NCBI RefSeq assembly: GCF_963583255.1
Contig: NC_084803.1
Coordinates: forward strand, 26,572,428-26,636,427
Length of the DNA: 64,000 nucleotides
From: Pyrus communis
Taxonomy: Eukaryota > Streptophyta > Magnoliopsida > Rosales > Rosaceae
Reading direction: 5' to 3'
The notes under the pieces are model-generated. The model had not been told where the DNA came from, searched no databases, and saw only the letters and a list, made by a program, of their open reading frames with translations. The first letter of the stretch is position 1; each line of letters begins with the position of its first letter. The position numbers and the translations under genes are program-made. Of the stretch, positions 43,714-55,190 are shown one piece after another.

Positions 43714-44568
43714 CTTTTCAGCATATGATACAACGGCAGCTTCACGTAACTAGCAAAGGAATTACAATGCCAGCTTGAGTTATGCCGAAAGTCAAAAGCA
43801 CTCCAGAAACCAGCTTTCATCACCAGTAACAAAGATAAGTGACCCACACCACGAAATGATGTTTCCATTCACCAAGGCTTGCGAAAGGCAAGAGGCCGCG
43901 AAATGCCGGAAGAATTAGAAACAAAATAACAAAGAACACCACCCGCCGGATACTGTATGGGAACATTGTTTTTGTTTTTGCTCATTGGGACACATCCACT
44001 GGTCCACAGAGAATAAGAACTAGGTAGATGTCAAGATACTAGATAAGAAGTGCACTGCACAAAAGATCACCCACCATATAACCCAAAGTCGTCTGTTCCC
44101 TCCCAATGTGTCTAGGCAGAACTTGCCCGCAGTACCACACCCAAGTCCCAATAGCACGACTATGATGGTAACTGGCATTGTCAGCTCTTCAATGTCGACT
44201 GTTCCCTCCCATCAGGATCCTATTTGCTAAGGATTCACACATTCTATCTGTTTATCATACATCGTACGACCATAAATCATTTTGAAAATTTTAATTTAAA
44301 ATTAAACACAAACAATTACACTGATGATGTGGCAATTGTGGGATTAATTTTTGTGCTAATGTGTAGAAGAAAAAAAAAAAAAATTAAAAGCACATAAATA
44401 GGTAAAACCTAATAAGACTTAATAATTAGAAAAATAAAGTCTAAAGCACAAAAGTAGGTAAAAATTAATAGGATTAAATATAGAAAAAACTAATGAAAAA
44501 AATTTCAAATATTTGCATTTTAGTTAAAAGTTATTTAATAACTTTATTTAATAATAAGATCTTTTGTA
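43714..44568. other. AT-rich intergenic spacer
   Basis: No gene is recognised. From 44340 on the sequence is A-rich with repeated TAATAAGA and TAGAAAAA phrases, ending in a poly-A tract at about 44578-44591. Confidence 0.4.
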
Positions 44569-44628
44569 ATGAGAAGAAAAAAAAAAAAAAAATCAAACAA
44601 AGCACGTGTCCTGCGCCGCCCACAATTT

Positions 44629-44805
44629 TTCCATGTAGTTGAAACTAGGACAATACTGATACACCCAGCGTATGCTCCTGAACCAGGCATCAAAAACCGG
44701 GTATTCCACTACGGTTTGGAATTCAAGGTTGGAAACTGGAGCTTTTATAAAGCAAGCTAGAGGAATGTTGATGTGGTTAAGAAGTGCTGGGCCCAACTTA
44801 ATCGT
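44629..44805 (+). pseudogene. peptidyl serine alpha-galactosyltransferase-like fragment
   Basis: The plus strand reads HVVETRTILIHPAYAPEPG, then NRVFHYGLEFKVGNWSF, then, after a TAG where Trp is usual (44758-44760), RNVDVVKKCWAQ. This matches the C-terminal part of plant peptidyl serine alpha-galactosyltransferase (SERGT1-type), a Golgi enzyme that glycosylates extensins and arabinogalactan proteins. Only about 60 residues are present, flanked by poly-A and transposon sequence. The part coding for RNVDVV is tandemly duplicated just downstream. It is a dead gene fragment. Confidence 0.62.
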
Positions 44806-44902
44806 GCCTTTTGTTTTCCTTAACACGGAGGAGGAATGTTGATGTGGTTGACAAGTGCTGGGCCCAACCTAATCGTGCCTTTTGTTTTTCTTAACAAGGA
44901 TC
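44761..44902. repeat. tandem duplication, 71-bp unit
   Basis: AGGAATGTTGATGTGGTT at 44761 recurs at 44832. Both copies continue through GTGCTGGGCCCAAC and CGTGCCTTTTGTTTT with few differences. The first copy is the 3' part of the galactosyltransferase-like fragment. Confidence 0.85.
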
Positions 44903-45102
44903 TAAACTGATAGCTAAGAAATTGATGAGATTTAGAGAAAATTTGATGGGAATCGAAGAAAATTAGAAGAAGAAAAGGTGTTTGAAAAATGAGAAAGTGT
45001 TGAGAAAATGCAAGAAGATGAGAGAGAAGAATGGTTGTTAAACTTCATGGAGAGATAACATATTCAATTTAAGAAATAGTCAATGCATGCTAACTTGTAT
45101 TT

Positions 45103-45144
45103 AGTTTCAATAATAGTACCCGTATTCAGTTTCAGAAATAATGT
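45103..45144. repeat. left part of a 25-32-bp minisatellite split by the gypsy element
   Basis: The phrase AATAGTACCCGTATTCAG followed by TTTCAGAAATAATGT is the same unit that recurs many times to the right of the element (53511-53700). The retrotransposon therefore landed inside a tandem array. Confidence 0.7.
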
Positions 45145-46860
45145 TGTGACAGCCCGTCCCAGATTTTTCATACCGTAGGGGTGAAATGACGGTTTTGCCC
45201 CTAATGGATAATTGTTGTTTGTGTGGTTGCTTTGAGTACTTGGTTGGCTGCATCTCAGCCACACATCCATCATCATTCTCATCACCCTCCCCTGTTAACT
45301 CTCTCTATCCCGAAGCCTTTCTCTTTCTCTCTTTTCTTCACCATATGTACGGATAAGACCCATAGTGCTCGAAAACGTTACGGATCGTGGAAGAAAACCA
45401 TACAATTGTGCTCGTGAGATTCTTAGGATTTCAACCATACCCATGTCAGGTAAGGATACATTCGTTTTCACGTCGAACTCGAGATCCCCGATTTGGTCAC
45501 TGTTCATGCACACGTAAAATCTTGTGTTTTTGGGATTTTCAGGCTTGTAGGAAGTTTGGTGAGGTCCTTAGGAGGCTCGGGGTGGTTCGTTTGAGGGTTT
45601 TGGACATCGGGATCATGAGTTGTAGGTTTGGCCGGTTTTGGTGGAGTTTTTCCGACGAGATTCAGTTGGTTTTAGTGCTTGAAAGTGTTGTTTCGCATAT
45701 AGGTGAGACCTATCCCGAGGATGAGCGCAGTCACTCGAGGCAAGGGGGTTACGACCCTTCTACATACCAGTGAGTGGGCTTTTGGTTTTCCGTATATACC
45801 TATATACTTGTGATTTTCCCAGAAAATGAAATTAAACATTTATATGCTTTATATGCCATGCATTATGTTTGCTCGTTTAATTATGCATTATTAGTTGCAT
45901 ATATACATATGTTTGGTGTTGGGGACGCACAGGTAAGTGCCAGGTAAATTATGGGTTATGTTTATGTAGTGATTTGAGATGCATAGAGAGCTCATAACCT
46001 GCACCCTTGGTGTTAGTGCTCTCGTCTTGAGTAGGGCACAGTCCTTCACGTGATGTTCACCTCCCGTACCACACGCTCATCTTGGATCCAAGTTAGGTGT
46101 ACAGTCCTATCGTACATACCACTTTAAGTGGTTCCAACTCGTAGGTGACCCGTGATTATTTGCCCAGTTTTCACGTGATCGTAGCACTTGAGCGTATTTA
46201 TTTACACCCAATCCTGTCGTATAGACCACTTTAGGTGGTTCCGACTCGTGTGCAGGTATAGTTAGTGAGTTAGAGATTTGAGCTCTAGATTCAGCCGTAC
46301 AGGTTACGTTAGGTGACTCCGGCTGACAGATTATATGGCATTGATTTGACATTACCTAAGCACTTGCATTTCTATGTGGAGGCATTCGACATGGCATATT
46401 TTCTGAACATGAGTTATATATATATGCATATTCTATTTTCTGGGAAACTATACAGGTTTTACGGCGAGGGGTTAGTACTTTTGATGTTGAAATGATTTTG
46501 TAAAGCTTTGTTTTTGCCCACTCACACTTTCTGTTTTGCGCCCTTCCAGGTTCTAGTTTGGATAGCTCTGTTGGTGGCTCTCGAGGGATTCACGGCATAT
46601 CTGACAGATTACCACCAATGTAGGACCACCTTTGGGTGTGTTTATTTAGTGTTTGTTTCCCCCGGACTGCACTAGGTCTTCCATGCTCTGAGTATTGTTT
46701 TTCACACTTGCGCTTGCACATGTATGTTATTTATGCAGTGTATAGCTTGGTTTTTATTTATTTGTACTTTTATTATTATTTTTACCTTCCGCACTGTGCA
46801 CATGGTTTTGTCACCTTCATGTGATGGCCAGCATGCCCTGATCTCGATCGGGGTGTGTCA
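45145..46860 (+). repeat. 5' LTR of element D (1716 bp)
   Basis: It is homologous to solo LTRs A, B and C but about 420 bp shorter. The difference is one block, absent at the junction between 45687 and 45688 (AAAGTG|TTGTTTCG), exactly where the other copies hold a GT...AG segment. Confidence 0.93.
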
Positions 46861-46863
46861 GTT

Positions 46864-46875
46864 TGGTATCAGAGC
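46864..46875 (+). other. primer-binding site for initiator Met-tRNA
   Basis: TGGTATCAGAGC is the reverse complement of the 3' end of plant initiator Met-tRNA and lies three bases after the 5' LTR. It primes minus-strand DNA synthesis in this family. Confidence 0.9.
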
Positions 46876-46939
46876 AGATGTTTGGCAGTCCTGTACTTTT
46901 GTGAGTATTCTAATTGTTTTGGTGTCTTCTGTCAAAACT

Positions 46940-49900
46940 ATGCCGCCTCGTAGGGAACCATGTTGCTCTGCTGAGCCTAGCTTCCCCGATGTAGCTTAAT
47001 TGGGGGAAGCTATCGCCACCGCTATTCAGTCGGCGCTCCGCTCTCCCCAAAGGACTCCTCTGGAGACTATGTACAATCTGAAGCTGGATAAGTTCGAAGG
47101 CCATGAGGGTTTTGAGGGAGCAGAGCGGTGGCTAGAACATATTGAGAAAACCTTTCGTGTTCTGTATAATCAGGGGAATCTCCCTGTTGAGAAGTGGGTT
47201 GAGACGACATCTTGGTTTTTGGGTAAGGATTAGGCATCCTGGTGGGAGCAGGAGGTTCGTCGTTTGTCCCCAAAGGAGAGGACTGATTGGGAGGCGTTCA
47301 GAGAGTTGTTCAGGAGAAGGTTTGTGCCTCCTGAGTATATAAACCGTAAAAAGCAGGAATTCACTGAGTTGAGGCAGGGCAAGTTGACGGCGAACGAGTA
47401 TTACCGGAGGTTTACTGACTTGTCCCGTTATCATCTGGATGTTGCTGGCAATCCGGCAGAGATGTTTCGTCGTTTCCGTTTGGGCACTAAGAAGAAGTGG
47501 CGTTCTATGGCGACCACTACCCCTTGTGATACCTACCAGGAGTTCTACGAGATTCTGTTGAGGATTGAGGATTCCGAAAACATGCCCAGTGAGAGTAAGG
47601 AGGAAAAAAAATATGGTAACCAGAGTAAAGATGACAAGGGTAAGGGTCAAGCGTCTCTCGGACCTCGCAAGACCCAGAGCTTTAAGCGGGGTGGAACCAG
47701 TTCTAGCTCTTCTAGCGGTGGTTTTAGTGCCACTGGTTAGGATCGTGGTGGTAGATTTGCTGGGGGTGCTAGAGGTCAGAGGTAGGGTGATACTGGTAGA
47801 GGAAGAGCTCCGGTTTGCCGCAGGTGTAATAATCGACATTTTGGAGAGTGTAGGAGAGGCAGTAGTGGTTGCTTCACTTGTGGGCAGATGGGACATCGGG
47901 TTGCAAATTGTCCCCAGAGTCAGCAGAGGCCCCATCAGACTTTCTTGCCACCACTTGCACCGATCTAACAGGTTCTTGGTCCTGGTAGTTATGAGTAGAC
48001 GGGTCCTGGTGGTGCTTATTACTATCAAGGCGATGCTATTCCTTATGCCCCAGGACAGTATCCATATCCCCAAGATCTATATTCTTATAGTGGTTATCCC
48101 TAGTATTCTGGTGGCTATATGCCGTATCCTCCAGTTCCAACTGGTGGGTCTCAGTGGTACCAGGGAGGACAGCCTCAGCAGGGGGAGATCGCTGTGAGTA
48201 GTGCGGGATCATCGAGGCAGTCTGGTTAGCCCAGTTAGGGGCATAGTGCACAGAGTCGTGGTGGACGACAGCAGACCCAATGGCGTATTCACAATATCTC
48301 TCGGCAGGACGCTCAAAATAATCCAGACTTGATCATGGGTACGTTAAATATCCTTGGTTATTTTGCTAGAGTATTAATTGACTGTGGTGCTACATATTCT
48401 GTGATTTCTCATACCTTTGCTCAAGTGATGCAACTTCACCCTACACCTTTAGGGTATGATTTAAAGTTCGCTATGCCTAGAGGGGAGAAATGTATTGTAG
48501 ATTGTGTGTATCCAGGATGTCCAGTGATGGTGGAAGATATTATTATGCCAGCTGATCTTATCCCGTTAGATATTGTTGACTTTGATGTGATTTTGGGCAC
48601 GGATTGGTTGCATTTCAATCGTGCCAATATTGATTGTTACGGGAAAATAGTCACCTTCCATCGTCCTGGATTACCTGTGGTTACTTTTGTGGGTGAGCAG
48701 AGTGGGGTGAGACATGGAGTTATTTCTGCTATGCGAGCGAAAAGGTTATTATTGAAAGGTTGCCAAGGATACTTAGCTCATGTGGTGTTGAATGATGCTA
48801 CTCTTAGTAGTGTGGAGGATGTAAGAGTAGTCAGGCATTTTCCTAACGTTTTTCCTAAGGAATTACCTGGTTTGCTGCCAGATCGAGACGTGGAGTTCAC
48901 CATTGATTTGCTTTCAGGTACTAATCCTATATCTTTGACTCCTTATCGTATGGCTCATGCTGAGTTGAGGGAATTAAAAGTTCAGTTGCAGGAATTAGTG
49001 GATAAGGGTTTTATTCAGTCTAGTACTTCACCTTGGGAAGCTCCAATGTTGTTTGTGAGAAAGAAAGACGGAACTTTGAGGCTTTGTATTGATTACCGGC
49101 AATTGAATCGGGTAACGATTAAAAACCGTTATCCATTGCCGCGTATTGATGATTTGTTTGATCAGCTTCGAGGTGCTTGTGTATTCTCCAAGAGTGACTT
49201 GAGGTCTGGATACTTTCAGTTGAAGATTAGTAGGGAGGATGTCCCTAAGACTGATTTCAGGACTCGTTATGGTCATTACGAGTTTCTGGTTATGCCTTTT
49301 GGATTGACGAATGCACCAGCTGCTTTTATGGATTTGATGAACTGAGTATTCCAGTCGTATTTGGATAGGTTTGTTATTGTCTTCATTGACGATATTCTGG
49401 TATACTCTAAGTCTAAATCGGAGCATGTTCGCCATCTTACTTTGGTGTTGAAAAGGTTGAGGGAACACCAACTGTATGCTAAGTTTAGCAAGTGCCAGTT
49501 CTGGTTAGATCAAGTAGCATTTTTGGGGCACGTCATTTCAGCTCAAGGTATCTTGGTGGATCCTCAAAAAGTGGCAGCTGTGGAGAAATGGGAGCAACCG
49601 CGAACCGTCACTGAAGTGAGGAGTTTCCTTGGTTTAGCAGGGTATTATCGACGGTTTGTTAAGGATTTTTCTGTGATTACTTTCCTACTGACGAGGTTAA
49701 TGAGGAAAGATGTTAAATTTGAGTGGGATGATAATTGTGAGCAGAGTTTCTAGCAATTGAAGTATTGTCTCACTCATGCACCTGTTTTGGCACTCCCGGA
49801 CGATAGTGGTGATTTCGAGGTCTATAGTAATACTTCATTGAATGGTCTGGGATGTGTGTTGATGCAACATGGTAGGGTAATAACTTATGCCTCACGACAA

Positions 49901-51730
49901 TTTAAGCCTCATGAGTTGAATTACCTTACGCATGATTTGGAATTAGCAGCCATCATATTTGCGTTGAAGTTGTGGAGACATTATCTTTATGGAGAAAAAT
50001 GCAAGATCTTTACAGATCATAAGAGTCTTTGGTATCTTTTCACGTAGAGGGATCTTAATCTTCATCAGCGGAGGTGGCTGAAACTGCTTAGTGATTATGA
50101 TTGCACGATTGATTATCACCCTGGTCGTGCAAATGTGGTAGCTGATGCACTTAGCAGGAAGTCTCAAGGCCGTATCAATGCATTGTACACTAGTCTTGTT
50201 CCTCTTCTGGCAGACTTAAGATCCACGGCAGTGAGGTTAGAGACAGAAGACCAAGAGGTGGCTTTACTTGCTAATTTTCAAGTTAGGCCAATTTTAGTTG
50301 ATCGTGTGTTTGAAGCTTAGGTAGCTGATGAGGAAACTCAAGAAATAATCCAAGCAAGGAATCAGGGGAAGAGGAAAGACCTTAGAGTTCTTGAATCGGA
50401 TGACATGCTTATGCAGGAGGGTAGGATGTTTGTGCCTAATAATTTGGATTTAAAGAAAGCAATTCTCGATGAAGCACATATCTCAGCTTATGCTATGCAT
50501 CCAGGAGCTACTAAAATATATTATACCATTAGACCATTTTATTATTGGCCGGGTATAAAGAGGGAGATAGCTGAGTATGTTAGTAGGTGTCCTGTTTGCC
50601 AGCAAGTTAAAGCTGAAAGGAAGAAGCCGTTTGGGTTGTTACAGCTGCTTCCCGTTCCAGAGTGGAAATGGGAAAACATTATTATGGATTTTGTGTACAA
50701 GCTTCCGCATACACATAATGGTTTTGACGGCATTTGGGTGATTGTTGATTAGCTTACTAAGTCAACACATTTCATTCCAGTGAGGGAAAAATATTCTTTG
50801 GGCTGATCAGCTGAGTTGTTCATCTCGAAGATCGTGAAGTACCATGGTGTTCCTGTGAGTATTGTTTCAGATCGTGACCCAAGATTTACTTCTAAATTTT
50901 GGGTGGCTTTTCAGGAAGCTTTGGGTACGAGGTTACTCTATAGTGTGACATATCATCCTTAGACAGACGGACAGTCAGAGAGAACTATTCAGACGTTGAA
51001 GGATATGTTAAGATCTTCTGTGTTACAGTTTGGCGATGCTTGGCACAAGCGGTTGGATTTAATGGAATTTGCTTACAACAACAGCTTTCATTCGAGTATC
51101 GGCATGGCACCATTCGAGACGTTGTATGGTAGATCTTGTCGCACACCCTTGTGTTGATAAGAGGTTGGAGAAAGAGTTTTGGTGGGCCCGGAGATTGTTG
51201 AGGAGACTACTCAAAATGTTCAGGTAATCAAGTCTAACCTGAAGGCGGCCTAGGATCGACAAAAGAGCTTAGCGGATCAGCATGCTACTAACAGAGTGTA
51301 TGGGGTTGGCGATTGGGTATTTCTGAAGCTTTCACCGTGGAGAGGTGTTGTACGGTTCGGGAAGAAAGGTAAGATGAGTCCCATGTATATCGGACTGTAC
51401 ATGATCACTGAGCAAGTTGGTGAAGTAGCTTACAGGCTGGAGTTGCCTTCTGAGCTAGCAAAAGTGCATAATGTTTTCCACGTGTCTATGCTTCGACATT
51501 ATGTTGCGGATCCGTCTCATGTGATACCTCCTCAACCTTTGGAAATTAATCCGGATTTGACTTATGATGAGGAACCAGTGACGATTCTGGATTGGAAGGA
51601 AAAGGTTTTGAGGAACAAGACAATGAATTTGGTTAAAGTTTTGTGGATGAATCATTCAGCGGAGGAGGCTACTTGGGAGACTGAAGATCCGATGAGAGAT
51701 TTGTATCCTCGGTTGTTCTTTGATCGCTAG
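46940..51730 (+). pseudogene. gag-pol of the Ty3/gypsy chromovirus, 19 internal stops
   Basis: One frame of 1597 codons runs from ATG 46940 to the terminal TAG at 51728-51730 with no frameshift. In order it shows gag with a CX2CX4HX4C zinc knuckle (CFTCGQMGHRVANC, about 47869-47910) and an aspartic protease region ([12 protein letters not shown], with Cys in place of the usual Ser/Thr of D-S/T-G). Reverse transcriptase ([16 protein letters not shown] and [10 protein letters not shown]), RNase H and an HHCC integrase ([24 protein letters not shown]) follow, then a chromodomain-like end (VKVLWMNHSAEEATWETED). Internal stops: TAA 46997, 47966, 51158; TAG 47231, 47738, 47783, 47996, 48101, 48227, 48236, 49751, 50045, 50318, 50750, 50960, 51251; TGA 49343, 50804, 51155. 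Most stand where Gln, Arg or Trp fits the family, so single C-to-T or G-to-A changes explain them. It is nonfunctional. Confidence 0.93.
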
Positions 51731-51776
51731 TGGTTGGTCTGAGTGGTTGTTATGAATTTCGGGACGAAATTTTATT

Positions 51777-51788
51777 AAGGTGGGTAGG
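51777..51788 (+). other. degraded polypurine tract of element D
   Basis: AAGGTGGGTAGG immediately precedes the 3' LTR. The tract primes plus-strand synthesis, and the T interruptions are probably later mutations. Confidence 0.75.
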
Positions 51789-51789
51789 T

Positions 51790-53510
51790 TGTGACAGCCC
51801 GTCCCAGATTTTTCATACCGTAGGGGTGAAATGATGGTTTTGCCCTTAATGGATAATTGTTGTTTGTGTGGTTGCTTTGAGTACTTGGTTGGCTGCATCT
51901 CAGCCACACATCCATCATCATTCTCATCACCCTCTCCTGTTAACTCTCTCTATCCCGAAGCCTCTTTCTTTTTCTCTTTTCTTCACCATACGTACAGACA
52001 ATACCCATAGTGCTCGAAAACATTACGGATCGTGGAAGAAAACCATACAATTGTGCTCGTGAGGTTCTTAGGAGTTCAACCATACCTATTTCAGGTAAGG
52101 ATACCTTCGTTTTCACGTCGAACTCGAGATCCCCGATTTGGTCATTGTTCATTTACACGTAAAATCTTGTGTTTTTGGGATTTTCAGGCTTGTAGGAAGT
52201 TTGGTAAGGTCCTTAGGAGGCTCGGGGTGGTTCGTTTGAGGGTTTTGGACATCGGGATCGTGAGTTGTAGGTTTGGCCGGTTTTGGTGGAGTTTTTCCGG
52301 CGAGATTCCGTTGGTTTTAGTGCTTGAAAGTGTTGTTTCGCATATAGGTGAGACCTATCCCGAGGACGAGTGCAGTCACTCGAGGCAAGGGGGTTACGAC
52401 CCTTCTACATACCAGTGAGTGGGCTTTTGGTTTTCTATATATACCTATATACTTGTGATTTTCCCAGAAAATTAAATTAAACGTTTATATGCTTTATATG
52501 CCATGCATTATGTTTGCCCGTTTAATTATGCATTATTAGTTGCATATATACATATGTTTGGTGCTGCGGACGCACATGTAAGTGCCAGGTAAGTTATGGG
52601 TTATGTTTATGTTTAGTAGTGATTTGAGATGCATAGAGAGCTCGTAATCTGCACTTCGGTGTTAGTGTTCCCGCCCTAAGTAGGGCATAGTCCTTCACAT
52701 GATGTTCACCTCCCGCACCACACGCTCATCTTGGATCCAAGTTAGGTGCACAGTCTTGTCGTACAGACCACTTTAGGTGGTTCCGACTCCTAGGTGACCC
52801 GCGATTATTCACCCAGTCTTCACGTGATTGTAGCACTTGAGCGTATTTATTTACACTCAGTCTTGTTGTACAGACCACTTTAGGTGGTTCCGACTCGTGT
52901 GCCGGTATAGATAGTGAGTTGGAGATTTGAGCTCTAGATTCAGCCATACAGGTCACGTTAGGTGACTCCAGCTGACATACTATATGGCATTGATTTGACA
53001 TTACCCGAGTACTTGCATTTCTATGTGGAGGCATTCGACATGGCATATTTTCTGAACATGAGTTATATATATGTGCATATTCTATTTTCTGGGAAACTAT
53101 ACAGGTTTTACGGCGATGGGTTAGTACATTTGATGTTGAAATGATTTTGTAAAGCTTTATTTTTTGCCCACTCACACTTTCTGTTTTGCGCCCCTCCAGG
53201 TTGTAGTTTGTATAGCTCTGTTGGTGGCTCTCGAGGGATTCACGGCATATCTGACAGATTACCACCAGTGTAGGACCACCTTTGGGTGTGTTTATTTAGT
53301 GTTTGTTTCCCCCGGACTGCACTAGGTTTTCCGTGCTCTGAATATTGTTTTTCACACTTGCGCTTGCACATGTATGTTATTTACGCAGTGTATAGCTTGG
53401 TTTTTATTTATTCGTACTTTTATTATTATTTTTACCTTCCGCACTGTGCATATGGTTTCATCACCTTCACGTGACGGCCAACATGCCCTGATCTCGGTCG
53501 GGGTGTGTCA
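51790..53510 (+). repeat. 3' LTR of element D (1721 bp)
   Basis: Nearly identical to the 5' LTR and lacking the same block, with the junction between 52332 and 52333. Because both LTRs share the exact junction, the loss predates insertion of this copy. Confidence 0.93.
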
Positions 53511-53700
53511 ATGTAGTACCCGTGTTCAGTTTTAAAAATAGGGTAGTACTCATGTTTAATTTCAAAAATAATTAGTGTTTAGTTTACAGAAATAATGTTC
53601 AGTTTCAGAAATGATGTAGCATCGTTCAGTTTTACAAATAGTGTAGTAACATTCAGTTTTAGAAATAATGCAATACCGTCAATTTCAGAAATAGTATGTG
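53511..53700. repeat. minisatellite, unit about 25-32 bp
   Basis: Six or more diverged copies of a unit like GTAGTACCGTTCAGTTTTAG followed by AAATAAT. Some copies have lost the GTAGTACC part. It is the right-hand continuation of 45103-45144. Confidence 0.75.
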
Positions 53701-54230
53701 CGATGGACGTGGTCGCGTGTCAGTTTTTTTATTACTTTTCCTATTTCATTTTTTATTATATTAAAATTATGTCTGTTTCATTAAAATTGAAGTCATTTTC
53801 ATTAACATTTAAGTCTTTTTCACTAAATAAAGTTATATGATAATTTTTTGTTAACATAAACTTAGTCTAAGCCATTTTCATTAAAGCTCCCATAAATATA
53901 ACCTGACTAACCAAATTCTTAAATTCTAAAGATTTACCAAGCTATATAGAAAAACCCTAAAATTGTAGCTTTAAAAGATGGGTTTTTATTGCAAATGATC
54001 CCTAAAATTGACATAACTCCTCAGTTTGGTCATTGAGTTTCAAAATCGATCGATTTGGGATCGGATCAGATTAACTACAGCACATCAATGTGGTCATTTC
54101 GTTAGAAGTTTGTCAATAATTATATTAGTGTGTTGATGTGAGACGTATATAAGACCCACGACAATATAGTATCATGTGGAGTATACAATAGAATTAATTC
54201 TTTTAAAATCAAAATTATAAAATTCATCTT
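53701..54230. other. AT-rich spacer
   Basis: No gene is recognised. It contains repeated TCATTAAAATTGAAGTC-like phrases (53770-53830) and sequence resembling common MITE arms near 54000-54130. Confidence 0.4.
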
Positions 54231-54942
54231 TCATCTCGTTCTTTTCCCTTTTCCACCATCACTTTCATTGTAGTCTGAATTGCTACTGTCATACCTAGAT
54301 GAATCATCATCTATCGCTGGTGGCACTGACACGGTCAATCTATGTTTGTAATAGCGCAAATTCCACAACTTTGATATAGTCGACAAGATAGAGTGGTTGT
54401 AGCAAAGGTTTCTGGTCCTACTAATCTTGAACAATTGCAATCCACCTATGGACAACTCATTGAATGGCAGAACGCCATAGAACTCGATTGCGAGATTCAA
54501 GTCCTTCAATCTCTTTATTTCTATGAGGAACTTTAGGATTGTTCCATTCATATTGATTCAAGCTCAGATTGAGATGAACTAAATCTAAGTTTGATTGCCG
54601 CTGAATAAAGAATTCGAGGACAAAGATACATTATTTAGTCAAATCAGGTTCCTGAATGAATAGGCTATTTGGCCATTGATGGAATTGGAAGAAAGATTTA
54701 AGCTTTCGAGGTTTTTGAGGAATAACAGGGAATTGGATAATCTTCCTCGGAAGCTTATTGCTAGAAAAATCGAAGTGGGTAAGGGTCAAATCAAGTGTTT
54801 TGGAATGACGCATGTTAAATTGGTGTGGGTTCGGAAACATTGACTTGGACGTAGGAGACAGTGGAGTTTTAGAGGCAAGCGAGCCAAACACCGGCGAGCC
54901 TATGTGGGCTGTTGATGCAAGTGATATAGTGGAAGAAGGCAA
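54231..54942 (-). pseudogene. leucine-rich-repeat protein relic
   Basis: On the minus strand, LRR-like phrases survive in broken frames. FDFSSNKLPRKIIQFP lies near 54780. NGTILKFLIEIKRLKDLNLA, then FYGVLPFNELSIGGLQLF and NLCYNHSIL at 54551-54400, end in VSVPPAIDDDSSRYDSSNSD. The last block resembles the end of the ectodomain of plant LRR receptor-like proteins. There is no transmembrane segment or kinase, and several frame breaks occur. I treat it as a dead fragment; the subfamily is uncertain. Confidence 0.45.
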
Positions 54943-55089
54943 TGAGGTCGATGGGGCAAGGGCAAGTTCATCTGTTTTAAAAAGGCCAGGGCAACGAAAT
55001 TGCCTTACTATTCACGCTCAATAGTAAGTGCCTATGCACAAGTCCATCAATTTGTGAAGGGCAAAGGTAAGGGCACTATTCACAAATAT

Positions 55090-55190
55090 ATATTTTTAAT
55101 TTTTTATGCCTTGTAAGTTTGCTCCAAGAAAATAAAAAGATTGTCTAATTTCAATAACTTATTTCAAATACAAGGAAAAAACATAGCATT
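55090..55190. repeat. direct repeat, left copy
   Basis: About 100 bp ending AAGGAAAAAACATAGCATTA recurs, mildly diverged, at 58118-58222 in the same orientation. The two copies bracket solo LTR E and the sequence on its right. Confidence 0.65.

Larger units (their letters stand above)
45145..53510 (+). mobile_element. full-length Ty3/gypsy chromovirus (element D), 8.4 kb
   Basis: The 5' LTR is 45145-46860 and the 3' LTR is 51790-53510, both TGTGACAGCCCGTCCC to GGGTGTGTCA. The primer-binding site TGGTATCAGAGC lies at 46864-46875 and a degraded polypurine tract (AAGGTGGGTAGG) at 51777-51788, preceded by AATTTCGGGACGAAAT, which is typical of chromoviruses. The two LTRs differ at roughly 4-5% in the first 330 bp by eye, mostly transitions. 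ATGT follows the element and (A)ATGT precedes it, so the duplication is 4 bp, or 5 bp with one lost A. The gag-pol frame is continuous but full of stops, so the element is dead. Domain order and the C-terminal chromodomain-like tail suggest the Tekay/Del clade. Confidence 0.93.

Noticed and set aside
47132..48073. 313-residue minus-strand open frame
   Set aside because: It is the antisense of the gag region; the plus-strand frame has the zinc knuckle and family similarity.
47231..51253. Many in-frame TAG codons in gag-pol as possible stop-codon recoding or readthrough
   Set aside because: TAA and TGA also occur, the polypurine tract and LTRs are mutated too, and plant nuclear code has no TAG reassignment. 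Deamination decay explains the pattern more simply.
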